Of a DNA stretch of 64,000 nucleotides, positions 35,754 through 47,930 are shown one piece after another. Each line of letters begins with the position of its first letter. Position 1 is the first letter of the stretch. The translations under genes and the position numbers were made by a program. Source of the DNA: Diplolepis rosae (Eukaryota; Arthropoda; Insecta; Hymenoptera; Diplolepididae); assembly GCA_030998225.1 (NCBI GenBank), contig JAPYXD010000698.1:8411001-8475000 (forward strand). The letters run 5' to 3'. The notes under the pieces were generated by a model. The model made no database searches. It had not been told where the DNA came from and saw only the letters and a program-made list of their open reading frames with translations.

Positions 35754-36026
35754 CTCTCTAAATCTGAATCAGTCAAAATCTACTGATTATCAGTGAAATT
35801 TGACAGATTGAAATAGCTAAAACGATATCACTGGGAATCAGTCAAATTTCACTGATTAATTTAGCGGAAATTAACTAATTTAACAGTGAAAAATAATTTT
35901 TCACTGCAGTATCAGTGAAAATTGACTGATTTAACCGTGAAAAATATTTCTTGCCGCTGATGAATCAGTGAAAAGGCAAATCACTGATTCAATCAGTGCA
36001 GATTTGACTGATTCAGATTTAGAGAG
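35754..36026. mobile_element. MITE of the CTCTCTAAATCTGAATCAGT family, copy D
   Basis: TA-flanked, ends CTCTCTAAATCTGAATCAGT and ACTGATTCAGATTTAGAGAG, a perfect 20-base inverted pair. Interior of ATCAGTG words as in copy A. Confidence 0.9.
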
Positions 36027-37482
36027 TAGGTTTGTCTATGATAACTTATGATAATCTCAGAATAATAGCGATATCGATCTATCGATATCAGACAATCAAT
36101 TTTACTACGAAAGAATACATTTTTTTACTATTTACTTCTGAAAATAAATTGTTACTTATTTTCCACTCTAAATATACAGAATCAACTAAAATTCTTCAAA
36201 AAAAAAAGTTCGTTAATTATTTTTCTGGTGTGAATTATTTTGTCGAAGATCAATACGAAATATAACTTTTCTTTGGAGAAAAAACGATACAAAAAGTTTT
36301 TAGCTTGACGTGTTTGAAACTTTTATTTCAGTATCCAAAGTTTAAAAGTATTGTCACAATTGAAAATTACTTTGTTATTTCCATTGATAATAAATTATTT
36401 TTTAAAGTTTCCCTAAATTTGAATCTTCATTAAAGAAACATCCAATAAATGGTGAAACTAGGTAAAATAATTGAAAAAGTCCCAGAAAAGCAGATTAAAA
36501 CGTCTCGTTATTCCCTTGCACGTAATTTGATTATTTTAATTTGATCACACCATGGTGCGAAATAAGTTGTTTTTAGTCTCTTCTTTTTTCATTTGCCGTG
36601 TGTATAATTAAATTTTCACCTTTGCCACGCTCTTTTGTTTGTCCACTTGCATTTTTTCACGTCCCACCCCTTTTGCTATCGCCTCTTTTCCTTCCAACTG
36701 TGAAACTTTCATTAGGACGTTTTAAAGTTGAACTTGGAACTTTAATTCAGCGAATAGGCGATGTCTTCCCCTTTCTCATTCAAGAAGAAAATCAATTTGA
36801 CTTCGATTTTTTAAATTACATTCTACGTCAAAATGTCACTTTCTTATCGAAAATCGACTTACAATTATTCTAGGATATCTTCAATTCTACGAACTTTATC
36901 GAGTCATTTATTATCCTTTATTCTTTTTAATTCAGCTTTCAATAACTTGAATATTATTCCTCCATTTCCCATAAAAAGTTTTCAATTTTTTATAAATCCC
37001 TTAAACTAATGTCCAGTTTTGAAACATGTTTACTTATTCGAATTTTCTAACCGTCACTACCGTTTCGAACTATGTTTCACAGAAATTGGAAAAGTTTGAA
37101 ATCTGTTGTTTATTCGCTCGTCGTATTTGATACAATATTCTGAATTTCAGAATCTGAACACCAGATTTATATTCAGCGTTGCCGGAAATTGGTAAATTTT
37201 ATTATATTATTGCAAGTTAAATTGCAAGTTTATTACAAAACAAAAATAATAATATATTTTTATATATTAGATATTAATGATAAATATTTAATTTTTAAGG
37301 TTTTTGTTCGATTCAAATGAATATTTTGTTTAAACGAAGCAAATCTATTGTATATGTTAAATAAAGTGCTTGTTTAAGTTGAAAATATACTAATTTTTAT
37401 GAAAACAAAATAAACAGTTTTTTCGGTGCTTTAAAACAATAAAAACATAAAAACAAGAGTGTTTAAAGATGTCGCTTTATCT
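36027..37482. other. AT-rich, no gene seen
   Basis: The open frame 36598-36873 has no recognisable domain and no splice context that would support it. Confidence 0.4.
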
Positions 37483-37866
37483 TACACTGGGAAAAAATAT
37501 TTGATTGAATGAAAGAAAATAATTTGTTTGTAAGGCTTTTTTTGATTCAAACAAAAGATTTATTTAAATTAAATAAAATTTTTTTAATTAAATAAAAATG
37601 TATTTGAACCAAATAAATATTTGTTTGAATCAAATGAATTTTTCTTCAAATAAACAAGTCATTGCATTCGTTTTTGGTAAAAGGTATAATTTGTTTGATT
37701 TAAGGCAGAAATTTATTTGATTTAAACAAATTTTTATTTGGTTCAAAGATACTTTGTTTAAATCAAACAAATTTTATTTGATTCAAATAAATATTTGTTA
37801 TGATAAAAAAAAAACCTTTGAACGAATTATTTTCTTTCATTCAATCAAATCTTTTTTCTGCATGTA
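37483..37866. mobile_element. MITE of the TTTGATTGAATGAAAG family, copy 1
   Basis: Ends TACACTGGGAAAAAATATTT and TCTTTTTTCTGCATGTA (inverted), both followed inward by GATTGAATGAAAGAAAATAA. The interior is made of ATTTGTTTGAATCAAA-like words, strongly self-complementary. Confidence 0.85.
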
Positions 37867-39640
37867 TAGTTTCTTTTTGTCTGGAGTTCAAACATTTTTC
37901 AAAATTATAAAATTATTAATGAGTTGGATATAATCATAACGCATCAGAAGCATGAAGAAGATAAGACCTTTTGGTATCTAAACGTAGTTGCTTTAGAAGT
38001 TAGGAGAGCGCAAGCCTTGTCAGTTGCACAAGCGAACCGTGTATCTAATTAATAGGATTAATTAAGAACTTCATGGTACTGTCTACGTAGTCTTCTAACT
38101 TAGTGTGGATTTTTCTTGTTCCTTTACAACAGCGAATGTATTCCTGAGCACGTGCGTGTTTAATTATTATCCCATTGTCAGTGCTTTCGTGTATTTAAAT
38201 CTCGCTTTTACTATTTTTCGACTGGCTAAATATTCTCTCTTTTTTTTTTTAAATTTCTTAAAGAAAAATAAATGTTAAAGAATTTTATTTTTGTTGTAAA
38301 AGTTGAGTAGTTGAAATTTTTACCCTAATTCGCATGAAAGAAACTCTGCATATTAAAACCATCTTGATAATTAAAAGTTCTGAATAAAAAACTTCGTCGA
38401 TCATTAAAAGCTTCCCTTCATAAAGCTTCTTTGTTTTATAAACGTTTTTGTTCAAAAAAAATTTGAGAACTAAGTTCTTATAGGTACGATATCGATCAGA
38501 ACTTATTCAAGCTTAAACAATTGAAACGATTCCAACGAATTTCAAAACGATGTACTTGAAGTTCCAAACAATAAAATGAACGAGTCTTTTTATCCTGTTC
38601 GAATCCCATTTTATTGAAGTATTGTTCTAGTTGAAGAAAAAGTGAGAATAATAAATATTTGTCATGAAAAATAAGCTAACTTTTCAATAAATTTAAATAT
38701 TTCAATTTTTTTTACGTCTTACTCGCTATTTGAATCTTTTGTGTTTGATAAATTCAAAATGCCTTTTTAAAATTTCTACCATGTACAATGAACAAAGACG
38801 TCAAAAGAAGTCAATAGTTTTTCAAGTAGCCTTTTATCGAAGAGCAGCTTTTTCTCTCGCCCAATCTGCCATTAAAAGAGCTTTTGACTGAGAACCTTGT
38901 GAAGATTTACAAGAAGGAAGTTTCTTCTTTGAAAAGTCAAGTTACAAGTGCTTCAAAAATCTCCATCTTATAACTTCAATACTTCATAATTACTGCTTTC
39001 ATGGAAATTAAAAAATGTTTTAATAATGGCCAATTATTAAAAAATTTAATTATATTTTCAAGTAAATGATTCTTCTTTCATACTTCCTCTCTTAACTTTA
39101 TCTTGTCACTTAGAATTTGAGTTCGTTATGAATAAAATTCTTTCTGCTCTTTGACACTTACCATCTTCGAAAGCTCTCGAAGCAATATCATAAAAGATTT
39201 ATGGAGAATCACTTACGTCGCAAGTCTTCTGCTTCGCGGGTAAAAGGGCTTAAGAGGGTGACATTTATTTGCGTCGTTGTGCACGTCGTCTTTTATCGAA
39301 ATCGAATTTCTCGCGAAAGTAGCCAATGTCACTTGAAATGTACGGAGTGTCGCAATCTTTCACGCTGTACTGAATCCTCGTTGCTTAGCGATGTGCACGA
39401 TAAGTTAAAGGATAGATTTTCTCGATGAATGAAAAAAATCATGCTCACTGAATATTTTTTTTAGCTTTGTAGTTTCGTATTTTCCTCTTCTTTCCATTCG
39501 TTCTGCAATAAACTTTGAAATCTGAGTCACTTTAATATTGCATATTCTTAATCCGAATGGAAAATAAGTATGTTTTTTTTTAACGCTATTCCTTTGTTGG
39601 AACTTTTTCTCTGTACTTACAGTTCTGAACGTTCTTTTAT
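37867..39640. other. AT-rich, no gene seen
   Basis: No conserved exon. Open frame 39201-39428 has no recognisable domain. Confidence 0.4.
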
Positions 39641-39964
39641 TCAGAAAAAAAGATTTATTTGAATGAAATCAAATTTGTTTGATTTAAACAAAGCATCTTT
39701 GTACCAAATAAAATTTTGTTCAAATCAAAGAAATTTCTGCTTTAAATCAAACAAATTATATCTTTGACCACATACGAATGCAATAATTTGTTTTTTTTTA
39801 AAAAAAAATTTATTTGATTTAAACAAATATTTATTTGAGTCGAAGATATTTTGTTTGAATCAAACAAATGTTATTTAATTCAAATAAATCTTCTATTTGA
39901 ATAAAAAAAAGGCTTTCAAACAAATTATTTTCTTTCATTCAATCAAATATTTTTTCTCAGTGTT
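39641..39964. mobile_element. MITE of the TTTGATTGAATGAAAG family, copy 2 (left end eroded)
   Basis: The right end matches copy 1 (TTATTTTCTTTCATTCAATC, then CTCAGTG). The left end keeps only part of the terminus. Interior has the same ATTTGTTTGAT words. Confidence 0.75.
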
Positions 39965-40163
39965 GAACGATGAAAATGTTTTTTTTTTTAAACGAAATCA
40001 TTGGTTTTTACCCCAGTAAATTGAAAAGTAGCATATATTTCATGACAGATTACATATTTGGAAGGCCCTAAATCTGTTATTCAAACGAACATAGTATATA
40101 ATCATAAGGTGACATGTCTAGAAACATGTCTGCACTGAAAAAACAGTATAGCTAAGAGAACTA

Positions 40164-41060
40164 CCAGGTGTACAAGTATGAAACCGGTAATGACATATAT
40201 GTGTCGCTAGGTAAAACTATACGCTCTGTCAAACCAAATCATTGACGCCATTTCTTCGCATTGAGTTCTGTCAACAATATTCAGTTCATAAACAATCAAG
40301 TTTCATACAACAACTAATTTTTTTTCGCTAGTAAAAATCTCGATTTTTGTGCCTTCAAACTACGATTTGCGGACATCATTGATTTTCTGTTACCAATTGA
40401 AGAAATCTGCATTGCAAGCCCATCGAATGCTTGTGGAAGCTTACGGCCAGCATGCCTAGGCAAAACACAGTGCAACGAGTGGTTCATTAAGTTTAAAAGT
40501 GGCGATTTCGATGTGAGAAACGAAGAACGTGGAAAACCACCGAAAAAGTTTGAAGATGCCGAATTGCAAGCATTATTGGATGAAGATGATGGTCAACCGC
40601 TACCAACAACAATTGGCCGATTTGAATCGTGCTTTGCGCCAAAAACGTCAAGAATATCAAACTAGGCAACACAAAGTGATTTTTCTTGATGACAATGCAC
40701 CAGCACATCGAACAAAAAAGACTCGGGAATTGGTAAATTCGTACAGCTGGGAAGCTCTCCCCCATGCGGCTTATTCACCAGACTTGGCTCCATCTGACTA
40801 CCACTTATTTTCATCAATGGGGCACGCACTTGCTGAACAGCGCTTCGATTCGTATGAAAATGTGAAAAAATGGCTTGATGACTGGTTTGACTCAAAAAAC
40901 GAACAATTTTTTTGGCGAGGCATACACAAATTGCCAGAGAGATGGGAAAAATGTGTGACTAGCAAAGGCCATTACTTTGAAGATTGAATGTATAACCATT
41001 TTTATTAAATAAACATGTATTTTCTCAAAAATATTACCGGTTTCATACTTATACACCTGG
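40164..41060 (+). mobile_element. Mariner element (mauritiana-like), internally deleted
   Basis: TA target duplication at 40162-40163 and 41061-41062. The 28-base inverted ends start CCAGGTGTACAAGTATGAAA and differ at one position. The terminus is very close to that of Mos1. Total length 897 bases against about 1.3 kb for complete elements. Confidence 0.95.
40345..40987 (+). pseudogene. Mariner transposase remnant
   Basis: An N-terminal part (helix-turn-helix region, about 40345-40590) has a stop/frame change near 40450, and is then joined near 40580 to the C-terminal half in another frame by an internal deletion of very roughly 400 bases. The C-terminal frame (about 40578-40987) keeps two of the three catalytic aspartates: LDDNAPAH and, 34 residues later, SPDLAPSD followed by YHLF. 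It cannot make a working transposase. Confidence 0.92.
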
Positions 41061-41579
41061 TATATTTTTGTCCTCAGAACAAGAAAATATTGCTATCAGA
41101 CCAATGCATCGGTATGGTCCTCAGAACTATACGAGTATAGGTGAGACAGCTATACAAGTTCGTTGATAAGACAATACCATGTATAGCGATCATAAACAAA
41201 ATATTATGCCATCGTTATCGCTCTTGTGAATTTTCGCGTGTGATAAAACAATACGCGATACGCAAAAATGATCTTTCAAAGAAAGAAAAAATGCTCCAAA
41301 CAAATCGACAAACACTTCTAAAAAACGCCTCGAAAAAATGACACTTCTTTCTCATTTCGAGGTTAGAGACGCGTGCATGCAAAGCAATGTATAGGTCGCG
41401 CGGCAAACCAGTATAGTTGTCTCACTTATACCGCATGGGTCGAGACACTATATACCGGTATAGGTCGAACAGCTATACTGTTTTTTCCGCGTGCTATTTT
41501 ATTAACCCAAAATTACATAATTTTTATTGATATTATTTCCTATATTTTAATCCTTACAGAAATTTTGAATTTATCTTTT

Positions 41580-41715
41580 AATTATGGCATTGATGAGGGC
41601 ACCCATATGTGGCCAAAACGTTTGTCTTTCATTTTTACGTCCTTTTTACGCTTTTTTATAACTACCATTAATAATTTCAAATAAAGAAAATAAGAAGAAA
41701 CTAGCCCAATGCCAA
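41580..41715 (+). repeat. Dispersed repeat with hammerhead-like core, copy 1
   Basis: Matches 47795-47930 block by block: ATGGCA, CCCATATGTGGCC, ACGTTTG, then AAGAAAATAA and ATGCCAAAA. The two copies are well diverged between blocks. Confidence 0.75.
41586..41626 (+). ncRNA. Hammerhead-ribozyme-like motif (diverged core)
   Basis: Stem I GGCA (41586-41589) pairs TGTC (41623-41626, one G-U). Core TTGATGA (C3 to U), stem II about 41598-41614, then AAA where GAA is expected, ACGU mini stem III and U at the cleavage position. Two core changes suggest an inactive relic. Confidence 0.5.
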
Positions 41716-41994
41716 AACATAAAGAAATCAATAGAAATAGTATATAATATTTTAGTGAAGAAAAATAGACATAATAATTGCTTAGTTATGTTTCGAGCAT
41801 AGGATTTTTCGATTGCCGGTCTGGAATGGTTTGGAAAAATTAGGTAACTTTGTTTTGAAAAAAAATTTATCATCGTTCAATTAACTTTCAGAACTTATTT
41901 AATTTAAATCGAAGGTAGAAAAACAATCTTGTGCTTTCAAGTTAACTTACTTTTGTTTAAAAAAAACTTCTGTGCTTAACCAGAAGAATGGTTG

Positions 41995-42466
41995 CATTGT
42001 TGGAAATTTCTACCGTATTTTACCGAAACACGTAACTGGAGTTTTAGTCAGTTACAGTTCTGTAAAATTAAGATAGAATTTCAGAAGATACAATTACTTT
42101 TTAGTAAATTTAAGAAAAAATTTCTTAATTTTCAATTACAAAGTATTGGATATATCTTGTAACATGAATAATTTTACGTTTTGGGTAACTTAAGTTTTAT
42201 GCAGTTACATGTAACTGAAAATTTTGTTACAGTTTCGTAATTTTATGATTAATTTTATAAAACTTCTGCTACAGTTTGGTAGTTTTAAGATACATTTTAT
42301 GAAAATTCAGTTGAGTTTCTTAACATTAAAAAAATTTCAGAAAATTCAGTACATTTTCCAAAATTTTGAGATACCTTTACTCAAAAACATCATGATTATC
42401 GACAAATTTTACGTTACCTTTGTAACATAAAAATTTTCTCAATTCACGAACATTTCTAACAGTGTG
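41995..42466. repeat. Possible TIR element with TGTTRGAAAT ends
   Basis: Left CATTGTTGGAAATTTC and right GAACATTTCTAACAGTGTG are approximately inverted. The interior repeats GTTACAGTT and GTAACTG words. Weak but consistent with a MITE. Confidence 0.45.
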
Positions 42467-43841
42467 TTTACATCTAACAAATACGTTTTTTGTGCGCAAC
42501 ATGAAGTTTAATATGTACATTTTCTGTAAACTACAACGTTGCATTCATCGTTCGTTTAATAAGGCAATATCCCCAGGCTTTAGCATATTATGCGAGATGT
42601 ATGTATTGATTGCTCCCCTTTTCGTTTACCAGCGACTAATATTACATCTGGAAATTATTGAAATTCAACTGTTTTTTATTGACAATGAGTTCATCGCCTC
42701 TTGTAGATGATTAATTTCCTTTCTCAGAAAAAACTTTGCCTCTTATCTTACCAGTTTTAATAAAAAAGAAAAAAAATCCATTTCGTAATAATCAACGCAT
42801 AAATATGATTGAAATGAAATATTATTTCAAGTTTTCAAGAAAATAATCAATCTTTTAAGGAAATAATAGTTTTTCAAGGAAAATAATGGAGTCATTTTCT
42901 CATTAGAGGTAAAAAAAACTGTTAGACTTGTGCGAATGATAAATAAGAAACCCTTCTATTAACATTAGTCACATGCAACTCGTTTTCACAGTCTAATTAC
43001 ATCACAAATGTACATGCTTGATCTTTTTAATGATTCCTGCTTGATTTAACCTTATTAGAGTATAAAAAAAGTTATTATTGACCCATAAACTTATAATTTA
43101 TCTTGAAGTGATACATTTGAAAAATTCTAGATGTTTAATATTTACTTACAGTTTTGAACGTTTATTGAACGATAAAATTTTTTTCTTTTAAACACTAAAT
43201 GATTGGTTTCTTCCCCATTAAATTAAAAATGATCATATATTTAATAACAGATTGATATTTGAAAAACTCAGAACATGGACATAATAATTTATTTTGTTTT
43301 GAAAGAAAAAATTTTGTCATCGTTCAATGAACATTCAAAACTGTAAGTATATGTGTTTAACGTAAATATGCAATTCCAAATGTACGATTGTATTGTTTTT
43401 TACCTTTAAACTGCATACCATGATTGTATAAATAATATAATTTGTATATCTGTACCACTTGGAACCATTTCTGATTTTCTAATTAAGACATAAGATGTAC
43501 ATAGGAAATTGCTCAGGGTTTCTAATTAAAATCAATTTCGATGTAGATTAACGACTTGGTTGCACATATACTAAAATCAATATTTCATTATCCAATTTCC
43601 TTTTCGCCTTTCCTTTCACTTACTGAACCTTGATTTGCATAATTGACAGCGAACCTTAAAAAGATGGTTTTATATTATATTCTCGAAGGTAATAAAGTGA
43701 AAACTTTCTTAACATTCAGCATAAGGTTTTAACACGAATTTCGATACCAAACAAATTTTTCGAATTTTTCTTGTACATAATCCAGATTTCGTTGTCTTAA
43801 CATTCCTTCTCATATAGTTTTCTCGCTATCAGAAATATCCA
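42467..43841. other. AT-rich, no gene seen
   Basis: No exon recognised. Confidence 0.4.
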
Positions 43842-44188
43842 CACAGAGAAAAATAGCATCTGGTCATAATGACTAGGAATAATGTACAATAAGATTTTCA
43901 AAAGAGGTGCTGTGAAAAATACAATGTTCTACGTAGTGATTTTATGCATTTGATTTTAGGAATTTGATTTTAGGAATTTGATTTTCCATAACTTTATAGT
44001 TGGCACTTACATATAGTGACTGTAACAACATTACATAGTCGCTGTGATTACATTACTTAGTCACGGCGACCACTTTTAGTACCTACATTGACGGGTCAAC
44101 CATTGCTTGAAGTCAACCACAAAAAGTAGTTAAGGACATTTTCAACTACATATATCACGTCACTATGCCCAGGATTTTTTCTCAGTGC
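43842..44188. mobile_element. MITE with CACWGAGAAAAAT ends
   Basis: Left CACAGAGAAAAATAGCATC and right ATTTTTTCTCAGTG (inverted), continuing with CATA-TGACTAGG/GTCACTATGCCCAGG inverted blocks. A three-fold AATTTGATTTTAGG tandem repeat lies at about 43945-43990. No coding frame. Confidence 0.65.
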
Positions 44189-45112
44189 AACATTCCTGAA
44201 CTGCTTTTATTATGTGATAATAAATGAGATTACGGAAGTGAAGTTGTGTTCACTTAAGGGTTTTATCATTAGAAATACTTAAGCTCCCGTAATATCAGCT
44301 ATCAAAACTCCATAACTTAGAGTGGTATATTTTATGGGGATTCTACCGACGATCGTCGATACGAGCGACACATCTGGATGAAATTAGTGAAGCATAAATC
44401 ATCGGACATATATGACCTAAAGTTCCAGGTGGATTAAGTTCTAAAATGTGTTCGACGTGAGTGAAATTTGCTTGAATTCCATACGAATTCTGGAACATTA
44501 TTACAAACAATGTATATGAGAATGTCCATCCACTGTTAAAATTTCTATTAGAATATTCTGTAACGTGTGACTATAAAGTTGTATGTTGTTACCATTACAG
44601 AAAATTAAGAAACATTTTTAAATTTTTTGTTACTTGTATTTATAAATTATTTAAATATATGGTATATGCAGTTTCATACCTTCAAATGTTGTAAATGAAA
44701 ACCTTGTTCTATCTGAAAATATTGTTCTACTGGTAAATGCAAATGAAAATAGTAAATTTTGGTAGATTTTAACTTATGAATATACTTTTTGAAAAATTTC
44801 AGAAATTTGGGAATATTTTAAACAGTGTGGTTTCAACGCTGAATATTTGGTTGTCCATTGGACGAAGGAAACCGTAATAGACGATTGGATTCTTGATATT
44901 GGCAGAGGGAAACGAGCAATTTCTTCGGTTTCCTCAATGATAGATACCTATATAATATGGGCATTCCATCTACGGTCGACAGAATCTCTTGAATCACATT
45001 TACCCGCTCGAATCCAAACATACTTTATTCATATTTTCATGCAAATCCATTAAAAATTTCAAGATAAATACAAATTTGGTTATTTATACAAATCTCTGAA
45101 GTTAATTATAAT
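44189..45112. other. No gene recognised
   Basis: Both strands are open across about 44833-45053, but neither translation has a domain I recognise. Confidence 0.35.
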
Positions 45113-45190
45113 CCTTAAGGCCATGGTTCAATAGGGCCACGTGACTAAATTATAAATTAATTTTTTCATGTAAGATAACTTTTTTAATTT
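45113..45190 (+). repeat. Terminal fragment of the AAGGCCATG / CACGTGAC TIR family
   Basis: CCTTAAGGCCATGGTTCAAT followed by GGGCCACGTGACTAAATTAT and a TCATGTAAGATAACTTTTTT block, as in the left end at 30842. Confidence 0.75.
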
Positions 45191-45568
45191 ACAAAATGCC
45201 TTACTGATACTTTGGGAAACGTAACAAAAGACAAAAAAGTTTCATGTTCAGACCCGTTTCGAAAGCTTATTTCAGGATTTTTTTTATAACAAAATAAAAT
45301 AGAATCATTTCAATATTTTTACATGTTTTTATTGACATCATAAACTATAGAAAAAAATTGTTGTTTACTCAATTTTACACAATTTTATAATTGTTTTTCA
45401 AGCTGAAATAAACTTTAAAAGGAAGTAGGTGAGTGACGCGGATGATTACGGCACTTGGAATCATCTGAAACAAAAAATGCTGTTTAGTCAAGCCATGTCA
45501 ACTGTACTACAAAATTTTCGATGAAAATCTAAATAATGAAAACAATGATATATTCTTAAAGTATTTAG

Positions 45569-45743
45569 TGATACAAAAAAAACAATTTTCATAGCGCCTC
45601 CTTTGAAAATCCGATTTTCGGTACCTGTAGAGCGGGTTGAAACTACGATTTCCAACCCTAGGGTTGAAAGTAGCTGTTTCAACCCGCTCCACAGTTACAG
45701 CCAATCAGATTCTCAAAAGAGTTGCTATGAAAAATAGTATACA
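45569..45743. mobile_element. Palindromic MITE, about 85-base arms
   Basis: Centre AACCCTAGGGTT; outward both arms carry GAGCGGGTTGAAAC and AATCNGATT, then CATAGC and a TAT-rich end. Nearly the whole 175 bases folds into one hairpin. Confidence 0.85.
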
Positions 45744-46879
45744 TTACTCGAAACATAACACAGCGAAAGCATTTCGTGTGATTGCAGCCCTCGTTTCACT
45801 CGGGCAGAGCAAACTTCACACTCATGCAATCGCTCTGTTTCGCCCCTTGTAATGTAATATACTATTGAACAATTTTGGAAAATTCCTTTTTTTGTTAGTT
45901 TTTTTGGTAAATGAATATTTAGGCGTTTTTTTTTTTGCGAAATTCATAACTCAAATTCAGTTTATGATAATTAAGTGAAATTTTCATGGGAAATTGATAA
46001 ATATCTTACGTGGCAAATAAACCAGACAAAAGTTAACAATTATCTTTAAAAACTTATTTTTAATAACAATTTAATAAACAATTGCAAATTATGATCTGTT
46101 CTCAATACGCGACCGGCCTAAAACTTCACACGTATGTACAATGAACCTTTAGCTTCGAATTCCCGAAAAACAATTTTTGTATTTGACCTTGGAAGTGTTG
46201 AAAACGAATTTTTTTCTCGCGCCGTGCGACGACTGGCGGCCCGACAATGGCGCCCTCAGCGCTGAATTTTGTAAAATAAAAAGTTATCTTACACGAACTT
46301 TTACAAGAATTTGGTCCCGTGGTGTTAAGTCTACCCCAAAAGCAGAAAACTTTTTATTATGAATTATGAACAATATACACGGAGAAACTCTTCATTGCAA
46401 AATTTAGTATTATCATATTTATTTTTACTAAAAGTCAATAGGAAACGAGGATATAACGTCACTTTTTTAGAAATTACTATTTTGAATATTAAACTATGGA
46501 GTTACTAATAATATTGGAGAAAATAGTGATTTAATTGTACTTATGCCTAAAAACAAAAGCAAATTTTATTACTTGAAATAGTAAAATCGTAATCGACACA
46601 TCGAACGAATTATATTGAAGTAAACCCAATACATGTTTCATTAATTGCTAAAAAAGAATGTTAAGTTTACAAAAGACAATAGTAAAGTCACATCTTATGT
46701 CTAACAGAATTACCATAGTATTTTGGAGATAGTGGAACCATATTTATAACTTTTCCTATCGAAAATAGGAAATAATTGCACCTCCATGATATAAAAATCA
46801 GCCATTCGTAAATTTTACCACATTTCTTATTAGATTTTGTGAGCTACATAGAAAGAGTATTTATAAACATAGTTACATA

Positions 46880-46927
46880 TTTACATACACATACACATAC
46901 ACAAATACATATATATATATATATATC
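46880..46927. repeat. CA/TA microsatellite
   Basis: Runs of ACATAC followed by nine TA units. Confidence 0.85.
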
Positions 46928-47794
46928 AATATAAATAATAAACATAAGAATGCACGCTCAAATACTAATTCAACGCAACTTAACCTAACTGCACAAACGC
47001 ACACATTCATAAACGCATCACAGTGATATGTCAATATTGTCAATTACAATGTAGCAACTTCATTATATACTGAACTGTGGAAACTTTTACGATTTGTGAG
47101 GAAAAGCTCGGTAGTCCCTCTGCTAGAAAAAATCGTAAGTTAGAAAGGCGCCATATTCAAATGTAAAAAAATATATTACTATATCGGCTACCGACAAATA
47201 ATCATAACGAGCACATGGAGCGATCCTCGGGTATTTATTTCTTAACATACTCAAATAATATTGAGTAAAACTACATGTATAGATATTATAATAAATTAGG
47301 TTTCTGTAATGCCTTGCTTGCAAATTCAATATTAAATGGATTGTCCGTGAAGCTGAAATATAAAAAAAAATCAGGATTGCTTATATAAAAAAATTTTCGG
47401 TCAGCAAAGCCATATGTCTCGAGTCGGTTTTGAAAACAGTTCAGATCATTCTATAAGAGACTCCGGCGGTAACAAAGTCTTCACGCAAAGTTTTTAAAAA
47501 TCTAAACCTTGTTCGCGTTCTGTCCTCGATTACCAATTCGGCATCGTTCTTTAATAAAAAAAAAAAAATTTTTTTAAATTGCGGTCGGTTCGTGTGGAAA
47601 TTTTTTTATGTTTTCCGGTTTATTGGTTATCCGGTTTTTTATTCACAGCGAACTCTAAACATTTTTTCAATTCGTGATGCTGCATACTGGACTACTTCAT
47701 TTTGAATTGCAAGCTATGAGATAAGTTTTTCAATTTTATGATAATTCTTATTTTAATTATCTACGTTTTACAAAAATTTGTGAATTATTCTTTG

Positions 47795-47930
47795 AATTTA
47801 TGGCACTGAAGAAGGCCCCCATATGTGGCCGAAACGTTTGCCTTGCTTTCTTATTGAGTTTTTTTATATCGAATAGTGAAAATTGCAATCGAAGAAAATA
47901 AAAAGAATCTGACCCTATGCCAAAATAATG
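47795..47930 (+). repeat. Dispersed repeat with hammerhead-like core, copy 2
   Basis: Second copy of the repeat at 41580-41715, sharing CCCATATGTGGCC, ACGTTTG, GAAGAAAATAA and CTATGCCAAAA blocks in order. Confidence 0.75.
47802..47842 (+). ncRNA. Hammerhead ribozyme candidate with intact core
   Basis: Stem I GGCA (47802-47805... read G47802, G47803, C47804, A47805) pairs TGCC (47839-47842). Core CTGAAGA (47806-47812) fits CUGANGA. Stem II GGCC (47814-47817) pairs GGCC (47827-47830). GAA follows (47831-47833), then A-C-G-U as a palindromic two-pair stem III, and U47838 at the cleavage site. A zero-loop stem III would need a dimer to fold, as described for short-stem hammerheads in retroelements. 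Confidence 0.6.

Larger units (their letters stand above)
40133..41493. mobile_element. Outer TIR element interrupted by a mariner
   Basis: Inverted ends CACTGAAAAAACAGTATAGC and GCTATACTGTTTTTTCCGCGTG (two to three mismatches). Inner AGCTATAC words recur near 41150, 41400 and 41470. The mariner at 40164-41060 lies about 30 bases from its left end, so without it the element is about 460 bases. Confidence 0.7.

Noticed and set aside
45255..45285. Minus-strand CTGAAAT...TTTCGAAACGGGTC, hammerhead-like
   Set aside because: The core is altered (CUGAAAU), stem II is too short and stem I does not pair; at best a decayed relic.
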